A DNA stretch of 64,000 nucleotides from Procambarus clarkii (lineage: Eukaryota > Arthropoda > Malacostraca > Decapoda > Cambaridae), in the NCBI RefSeq assembly GCF_040958095.1, contig NC_091171.1:49035668-49099667 (forward strand). Reading direction: 5' to 3'. Made by a program: the position numbers and the translations under genes. Shown piece by piece: positions 57,671-64,000 of the stretch (position 1 is its first letter; each line of letters begins with the position of its first letter). The notes beneath the pieces are model-generated. The model was given only the letters and a program-made list of their open reading frames with translations. It had not been told where the DNA came from and ran no database searches.

Positions 57671-57977
57671 GTTTTTTTTTTTTTTTTTTTTGTTTTATAT
57701 ATATACATATTATATATTTTTATATTTTGATATATAAGAGTTGTTACATTCTTGTACAGCCACTAGTACGCGTAGCGTTTCGGGCAGGTCCCTGGAATAC
57801 GATCCCCGCCGCGAAGAATCGTTGTTACAACCAAGTACACATTTTACTGTTGCGTTAAACAGAGGCTACAGTTAAGGAATTGCGCCCAGTAAATCCTCCC
57901 CGGCCAGGATACGAACCCATGACATAGCGCTCGCGGAACGCCAGGCGAGTGTCTTACCACTACACCACGGAGACTGC
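57671..57977 (-). mobile_element. tRNA-derived SINE, copy 2, with LINE-type 3' tail
   Basis: Minus strand, 5' to 3': GTCTCCGTGGTGTAGTGG (A box), GGGTTCGTATCC (B box), then the body homologous to 3090-3281, followed by GGGACCTGCCCGAAACGCTA. It ends in an A/T-rich stretch with a long A run (T run on plus). The 49 bp at 57744-57792 match the 3' end of LINE C at 19272-19320 at 44 positions. It splits the 28-bp array. Confidence 0.9.
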
Positions 57978-58076
57978 TAAAGTTGTGGTAGTCTACTAAC
58001 TCTCTCAAGGTTGTGGTAGCCTACTAACCCTCTCACGGTTGTGGTAGCCTACTAACACTCTTACTGTTGTTAGTAG
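57978..58076. repeat. 28-bp minisatellite, right remnant
   Basis: Three to four more units of the 53695-57670 array continue after the SINE insertion. Confidence 0.9.
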
Positions 58077-58159
58077 ACTACCACACTAAACCCAACCATG
58101 CTGCAAATTTGCCAAAATGAATTACCTCATTTATTAGATCATGATTGATCATGCAGCAT

Positions 58160-58330
58160 CCCTGCTTGCACCATTGCCTGAACAGAGTACTTGAAAGACT
58201 GGAGACGATGAGAAACGAAGCCATGTGGACCCTCCTCGGACGAGCCCGTATAACTAAACTGTTAATCATGAAGAAAGAACCGAATATTCCATGTGTAAGT
58301 GATTGGTTCGCTGAATTAAATTATTTAATT
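58160..58330 (+). pseudogene. LINE element A-like fragment (post-RT)
   Basis: Plus-strand reading LERLETMRNEAMWTLLGRAR with following ITKLLIMKKEPNIPC parallels EKEQNEAMRIILGCPR...IEIMRMELN of element A. It is short and degenerate. Confidence 0.55.
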
Positions 58331-59704
58331 AATATCCAGATGCTTAGGATAACCCACCGCAACCCGTGCTGTGGCTGTGGGTTACTGGAGAATCACAGCT
58401 ACCTGGCTGTGGTTGTGAGGTGCTTTGGCGTCTAAGAGAAGTCTCCAGAGGTGTGTGTGGAAATCGTGGTCACTCCTCTACTGCTGCAGCTTCCTGCACC
58501 AGTCGTGTGGTGCAGCTGGATGTGGCGTTGTTGTGACAGCGAGAGATGGCTCCTGCTCCCATGAGTGTGGAGCGCCTATAAATACCCGCGGCCTTCCACT
58601 CTGCAAACAGAATTGTTGGCCATAATCCTTGCACTGGGACGAGTATCTGTTTCTAAAGTAGACGTGTTAATTGTGACTCCTTGTCATCCTTGATTGCACT
58701 CAGCTCGCCGAGGCATAACAGCGACGTGCTTGTGTCAGAAGCTAGGCGCAGTTATAATAAAATAATTAGTGATGGAGACATTGTCTCCAGTGGATGCCCT
58801 TATTGGTCTGTAAGTGCATGTTAGAACTGATGAATTAAGCGAAAGATGTGCTCTCAAAGAGGGAATTAGTGACCATCTTGGACTGCCTTTGAACAGCCTG
58901 AGGGCAGCAACGTACCGGGAACTGCAAGAAAATCTATCAGACTTGCGCCAGAGTGAAATTCCCACCAGTTCCTCCGTCAATCTATTATGCAGGAAGTGCC
59001 ATCTATGGATCATCCAATAAGACTGTCAGACTTCAAGACGTTACGAGCGCTAAGCCAAAGCTCGGCTAAAGCTCTGGGAGTCAGCACCACCTGCTAATGT
59101 ACACTTTACTAAATGTAAACAGCAGAACTATTTACATTCTTTGTGTCACTATGCAATTGAATGTGAAAAAAACGCAGAATTCCGCGATAACTCTGTCGAT
59201 GGTGTTCAGGAAATGTGAACTTCATTCAAAATGAAGTACTGCCAGGAAGCTTAACCAGGTACCCAAAGTAAGCAACAAAAGAAGGCACCAAGGCGGGAAC
59301 ACTATGGTGCAACCATGTATCCTGTGTCTGCTGTAGGGAGTGACACTCTCAGGGGAGTGAAGAACTGTAGTGACGTCTTGTCTGCTGTAGGGAGTGACAG
59401 CCCCAGGGTAGTGAAGGGGGAGTGACAGCCCCAGGATAGTGAAGGGGGAGTGACAGGCCCAAGGTAGTGAGGGAAGGGGGAGTGTCTGCTGCAGGGGGGG
59501 GGGAGGGGGGGGGAGGGGGGGGGGTGAGAGCAGCAGGGGGGGGTGGTCGTTGGAGCCGTGAACGAGGCGCCGGGCAGCAGTAAATACTGGGGCTGGTAAT
59601 AATATATTCTCTTTAAAATAGTCGGGTTATTTAACCGTTCACTTGGCACTCTTGTGATTGGTCGTTGTGTAGAGTGTAGTTGTTGCTACCTAGCAGCCAG
59701 CCTC
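58331..59704. other. unassigned, G-tract near 59490-59530
   Basis: Unique DNA. The part at 58810-59020 has an open frame (RAATYRELQENLSDLRQSE) without a recognised family; it may be older LINE sequence. Several AGGGGGAGTGACAG-type direct repeats precede a near-pure G tract. Confidence 0.4.
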
Positions 59705-60815
59705 CCTCACCCTCACTCTGGTAGTGTGACCCGCACTCTGGTAGTGTGACCCCGCACTCTGGTAGTGTGACCCGCACTCTGGTAGTGTGACCCGCACTCT
59801 CTGGCAGTGTGACCCTCACTCTGGTAGTGTGACCCGCACTCTCTGGTAGTGTGACCCGCACTCTCTGGTAGTGTGACCCGCACTCTCTGGCAGTGTGACC
59901 CCTCACCCTCACTCTGGTAGTGTGACCCTCACTCTGGTAGTGTGACCCTCACTCTCTGGTAGTGTGACCCGCACTCTCTGGCAGTGTGACCCTCACTCTG
60001 GTAGTGTGGCCCTCACTCTCTGGTAGTGTGACCCTCACTCTCTGGTAGTGTGACCCCTCACTCTCTGGTAGTGTGACCCCTCACTCTCTGGTAGTGTGAC
60101 CCTCACTCTCTGGTAGTGTGACCCCTCACTCTCTGGTAGTGTGACCCTCACTCTCTGGTAGTGTGACCCCTCACTCTCTGGTAGTGTGACCCCTCACTCT
60201 CTGGTAGTGTGACCCTCACTCTCTGGTAGTGTGACCCCTCACTCTCTGGTAGTGTGACCCCTCACTCTCTGGTAGTGTGACCCTCACTCTCTGGTAGTGT
60301 GACCCTCTCTCTGGTAGTGTGACCCCTCACTCTCTGGTAGTGTGACCCTCACTCTCTGGTAGTGTGACCTCTCACTCTCTGGTAGTGTGACCCTCACCCT
60401 CTGGTAGTGTGACCCCTCACTCTCTGGTAGTGTGACCCCTCACTCTCTGGTAGTGTGACCCCTCACTCTCTGGTAGTGTGACCCCTCACTCTCTGGCAGT
60501 GTGACCCCTCACTCTCTGGTAGTGTGACCCCTCACTCTCTGGTAGTGTGACCCCTCACTCTCTGGTAGTGTGACCCCTCACTCTCTGGTAGTGTGACCCT
60601 CACTCTCTGGTAGTGTGACCCTCACTCTCTGGCAGTGTGACCCCTCACTCTCTGGTAGTGTGACCCCTCACTCTCTGGTAGTGTGACCCGCACTCTCTGG
60701 TAGTGTGACCCGCACTCTGGCAGTGTGACCCTCACTCTCTGGCAGTGTGACCCTCACTCTCTGGTAGTGTGACCCTCACTCTGGTAGTGTGACCCTCACT
60801 CTGGTAGTGTGACCA
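59705..60815. repeat. 22-bp minisatellite, about 50 copies
   Basis: Unit TGGTAGTGTGACCCTCAC plus TCTC, with CCCCTCAC, CCGCAC and TGGCAG variants. Length varies between 19 and 23 bp. Confidence 0.96.
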
Positions 60816-60847
60816 CTCACTCTGCACGTGCCAAAACGCACATATAT

Positions 60848-60986
60848 GCGAACAAGCTTGAATGGTCCCCAAGCCAACAGGTAACTGAAAACTCTACCCC
60901 CCCCCCAGAAGGATTCGAACCCAGACAGTCAGGAGCACTATGTTTTCAGTTGCATATTGGCTTGGGGACCTTTCAAGCTTGTTCGC
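60848..60986. mobile_element. tRNA-like fold-back element, second family
   Basis: 30-bp arms (60848-60877 and 60957-60986) with one mismatch; pairing extends weakly inward through AACTGAAAAC. The loop holds GGATTCGAACCCAGAC, the complement of a B box. Confidence 0.8.
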
Positions 60987-61110
60987 ATTCGTGTTGCTCA
61001 CGAGGCCCCGCAAAGTGAGGTGATTCGTGGAAATAACTATGCCCAAGCTTACCACCAAGTTCTGTCGGGACGTTGGGGATATAGCTTCGGCTACCAATGT
61101 CTTTTGTACA

Positions 61111-61197
61111 GTCACGGTTGGTCGAGTGGTTAAGGTACCCGGTACGTCAGTTGCATAGTGCTCCTGGCTGTCTGGGTTCGAATCCTTCTGGGGTGTG
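61111..61197 (+). mobile_element. tRNA(Ser/Leu)-like SINE head
   Basis: TTGGTCGAGTGGTTAAGG is a good A box and D arm for a long-variable-arm tRNA. GGGTTCGAATCC is a perfect B box. The CCTGGCTGTCTGGGTTCGAA and GGAGTTTTCAGTT parts match the loop and inner arm of the element at 60848-60986. The cloverleaf is not complete, so I do not call a tRNA gene. Confidence 0.6.
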
Positions 61198-61631
61198 GAG
61201 TTTTCAGTTTATATATATAAACATTAATCTTGTACCTTAATACTCAGTGTACTTAGTAATCAGTCAAGGTATGTCAAGGTACAAGGTACCTTGTACCTTA
61301 ATATTTAAGGTACCTCTTGTACCTTACCTTGTACGGTACCTTAATCTTGTACAATAAACTTCCCTATATACACTAATATATAAGGGGGTGGTAGGAGAAG
61401 ACGGTATGTGCCAGTGCACGAGAGCCCAACAAGTCTCTCCCGGGTGCTGCATATCCTCTTCTTCCAGGCTTATGGGTCCCTACGACCAACCAGAGATGGT
61501 ACCCTCCTTTATATAAACATTTATTTATTTATTTATTAAAACTATGTAACTAGCTTTATTTAATTCAAGCAAGTAACAATCTTGTGTAGTGGGGGCTCAG
61601 TCCTAAGCCTATGTGCCTGTGTAATCATTTA
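61198..61631. other. unassigned, with TACCTTGTACCTTA repeats
   Basis: Short degenerate repeats of GGTACCTTGTACCTTA at 61265-61345. No gene is seen. Confidence 0.4.
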
Positions 61632-61756
61632 CACCCCCCCCCACGGGATGGGTATGGGGTCCCCCCCCCACGGGATGAGTATGGGTTCCACCGCCCCCCC
61701 CCACGGGATGGGTATGGGATCCACCCCCCCTCCCACGGGATGGGTATGGGGTGCAT
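61632..61756. repeat. CACGGGATGGGTATGGGG minisatellite, 4 copies
   Basis: Four units separated by runs of C. It shares the GGATGGGTATGG core with the array at 22081-22330, almost 40 kb away. Confidence 0.85.
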
Positions 61757-62044
61757 AATTAATGACTGTATCCATCACCTACCAACACTAATGGGACGAT
61801 ACAGGTCACTATATTCCACACAAGAATGAAGATCGCCAGGCTGCCCATAAAGAAGTCTCCGGACGCCACGACACCAAACATCACGACGTGAAAGAGACGA
61901 ATGTCAACAATGTCTTCATATATCCACCTGGGTTCTGTCCGTATCAATGATCTCAATATATTGACAAGACAACAACATTTCCAGGCACCATACAATGCAC
62001 ACAACAAAACAAAAAGCTGAATCAAACAAACCACATCATTACAC

Positions 62045-62159
62045 GAACAAATCCACAAAGGCCGTGACGAGGATTCGAACCTGCGTCCGGGAGCATCCCA
62101 GACACTGCCTTAATCGAACGCAGGTTCGAATCCTCGTCACGGCCCTTGTGGATTTGTTC
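62045..62159. mobile_element. tRNA-like fold-back element, best copy
   Basis: 42-bp arms (62045-62086 and 62118-62159) with a single mismatch and a 31-bp spacer. Each arm has GAGGATTCGAACCTGCG or its complement next to the CACGGC and GTGGATTTGTTC ends. The right flank has GATGCATCACGTTAGTGTGA. Related copies: 50122-50246 and a half copy at 12030. Confidence 0.92.
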
Positions 62160-62161
62160 AT

Positions 62162-62345
62162 TTGATGCATCACGTTAGTGTGATCTCTGTGTGTGACATC
62201 ATTACACACAACCAGACAATCACCGGAGATATCCTGACCAGCAACACTAAAATAATCAACATATACAACGACGGCAGAATGTTTGACATAGCCGAAGCAC
62301 TGCATATAAAACACTCTCATCCAACTAGCAACAAACAATGTAGGC
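62162..62345 (+). pseudogene. possible Penelope-like element GIY-YIG tail
   Basis: Plus-strand reading TKIINIYNDGRMFDIAEALH, then IKHSHPTSNKQ, resembles the C-terminal IAEALYIK...P.LN.Q end of the GIY-YIG endonuclease of Penelope-like retroelements. The GIY-YIG motif itself is not visible upstream, where the fold-back element lies. This is a suggestion from one motif. Confidence 0.4.
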
Positions 62346-62520
62346 GCGTCCAACCAACCTCACGACCGAGACAGAACTGCCAGCTCGCACCACACCTGGG
62401 AAACCCCCAACAGGCAGGTAGAACACGAAATTATCTGATAATGACACAAGCTCACTTTCTTTGGCTGTGGCAAACTACATATGTCAACAGTTCCACATTC
62501 ATCGGCCATCACAATTAGGC

Positions 62521-62690
62521 ATATTGAGGCAGACTCCATACACAGTTCAAATGCAGATATCACAGAGCCCAGTAGGCTCAGGAATCTGTACACCAGTTGA
62601 TTGACAGTTGAGAGGCGGGACCAAAGAGCTAGAGCTCAACCCCCGCAAGCAAAACTAGGTGAGTACAACTAGGTGAATACAATTAATATC
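62521..62690 (+). mobile_element. CR1-type LINE 3' end
   Basis: GAGGCAGACTCCATACACAG, GAGCCCAGTAGGCTCAGGAA, GGCGGGACCAAAGAGC and the ending AACTAGGTGAGTACAACTAG match the 3' end of the copy at 34104-34925. Confidence 0.85.
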
Positions 62691-63599
62691 TATATATGAG
62701 TTTATTTCTAGTCAATGGCCGAGTTACGGAGAAAAGCACCTCCTTAAGTGGTCACAACTACACCACCAGTTGTCCTGAAGCATCACAGTCGTCCCGCGGG
62801 AGGGGAGAGGAAGGCGGGGTGCTGTGAGTGGTGGGCTGGGAGCTGCGGGAGGAGGGAGGTGGGCTGTGGGAGGAGGGAAGTGGGCTGTGGGCAGGACTGA
62901 TCCCAGAGAAAGATCTCAGAGACTGATCCCAGACAGAGAAACTTCAGGCACAAAGCATCTCAGGATTCTTTCGATACCTAATAAGAGACGCCCCTCAAGA
63001 ACGGACTTTAAGGGGTAGTCCCTAATGAAAGCAGATTCTGAAAGCCATTCAATTGGTGTCAGTATACCCCTGGGCAGTATGACTGAGCCCTTCATGTGGA
63101 ATGTGTATTATCATAGTAGGCTGATGCCTATGCTGAAGACTGCAATCTATCCTTAATAATATACAAGAGATGAAATGCCAACATCTACGAGATTCATTAA
63201 TCTCTGGAATAGGCTATGGCAGGGGTAATTTCCGTTTAGAAAAATACCAGTGAAGATAACTAGAAAGTATGATCTTTTGGAACAAGTATTTTGGCATAAA
63301 CTTAAGTGTTCCCGGTTTGATTTTTCAGTGACCATGATGAGCCACGTCTGTTTTACTGAGGTCATGACGGCACAAGTGCCCAGGTGTTGTCGTGTATGGA
63401 AAAACGCAGAGCCGGTGGCACCCTCGTGGACGGGCTCGGCACATATAAACACACCGGAGGCAGATATCTGGTGTCAGGTGTTTTCATTCTCAAACAAAGG
63501 TAGGGGGGGGGGGGGGGTTGGCGGATGAGCCCAGCCTGAGGAAGCACAGTGCCCGGGCTGCTCCCGGGCACTGTGCTTGCTCCAGGGCTTTTTCTCGTC
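62691..63599. other. unassigned, with a perfect hairpin
   Basis: G-rich short repeats (GGTGGGCTGTGGGAGGAGGG) at 62820-62900, a 16-G run near 63505-63520, and a perfect 16-bp hairpin at 63542-63578. No gene is recognised. Confidence 0.4.
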
Positions 63600-64000
63600 C
63601 TCATATCGGATAAGGACCCAAACTATGGTATAGTATCATCATTTACAGGTGGCACTGGGATTTTTTTTATGAAAGTAGACAATACAGAAGACAGTAAACC
63701 TCAAAACTGATGTAAATCAGGCCTTTCAGTGGATGACAGAAAACATTATGATGTTTAACGAAAACAATTTCCGGTTCCAGCAGGACTTTGGTAAAGACGA
63801 AAATATCAAAATGGGAACCACATATAAAAAACAGTCAAATCATACGATATACAGAAAAAGCAATATATAAGATCTGGGAGTAATCATATCTGAAGACATT
63901 CAACAAAGTAGCTGTCACAACTGCAGGCAAAACGACAGGTTGAATAACAAAAACCTTTCAAACAAGCGATGATAGTTCAACGATGATATTTTTTAAGACG
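63600..64000 (+). pseudogene. CR1-like LINE RT fragment with lost catalytic Asp pair
   Basis: Plus-strand reading GIVSSFTGGTGIFFMKVDNT, WMTENIMMFNENNFRFQQ and DLGVIISEDIQQSSCHNC follows the order of CR1-type RT after the catalytic block. The expected SFADDTRI is SFTGGTGI (63639-63662), so both Asp are Gly. Stops are also present. It runs off the window end. Confidence 0.65.

Noticed and set aside
61759-62058. Hydrophobic 99-residue minus-strand frame as a membrane protein
   Set aside because: Overlaps the fold-back element, has no homologue I can recognise, and lies opposite a likely retroelement remnant.

Overview
This is a eukaryotic, almost certainly arthropod window, most likely from a decapod crustacean such as a crayfish. 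The evidence is an intron-split AP-2 sigma gene, interstitial TTAGG/CCTAA tracts (the arthropod telomere repeat), several CR1/Jockey-type LINE families, and tRNA-derived SINE and fold-back families of a kind I associate with decapods. The species call is an inference. There are no operons, bacterial genes or CRISPR arrays.

Only one host gene is supported: AP2S1, the sigma subunit of the AP-2 clathrin adaptor, on the + strand in 3756-10358. Three coding exons (50, 58 and 33 codons plus stop) give 141 residues. With an initiator Met from an upstream exon this makes 142, the length I know for the family. A candidate Met-only exon lies at 417-419. The introns hold a Tigger-like DNA element, a MITE with a 4-bp target duplication, SINEs and LINE debris.

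10.4-24.4 kb is a transposon graveyard. An RNase H-bearing LINE (minus strand) was hit by a SINE with a TAAGATAATT duplication and by a younger LINE; the SINE was hit in turn by a second copy of that younger LINE. The younger LINE keeps a 421-residue open RT frame at 13443-14708. A fold-back element with arms of about 350 bp lies at about 17.9-18.7 kb.

24.7-48.5 kb is an almost continuous chain of unrelated minisatellites (units 8, 17, 17/18, 19, 21, 23, 25, about 30 and 31 bp, and TTGG). It is interrupted by a solo LTR with a perfect 5-bp duplication, SINEs and CR1 fragments. Plus-strand composition switches sharply from C-rich to G-rich near 36.06 kb. 48.5-64 kb continues with 19-, 28- and 22-bp minisatellites, telomeric-type repeats, near-perfect hairpins, tRNA-like fold-back elements and LINE remnants.

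Tandem arrays make up roughly 40% of the window (my estimate from the boundaries). The very long open frames over them (up to about 1,270 codons) follow from unit lengths not divisible by three and absence of stops, and are not annotated as genes. The genes do not form a pathway: one housekeeping trafficking gene sits beside repeat-dominated DNA.
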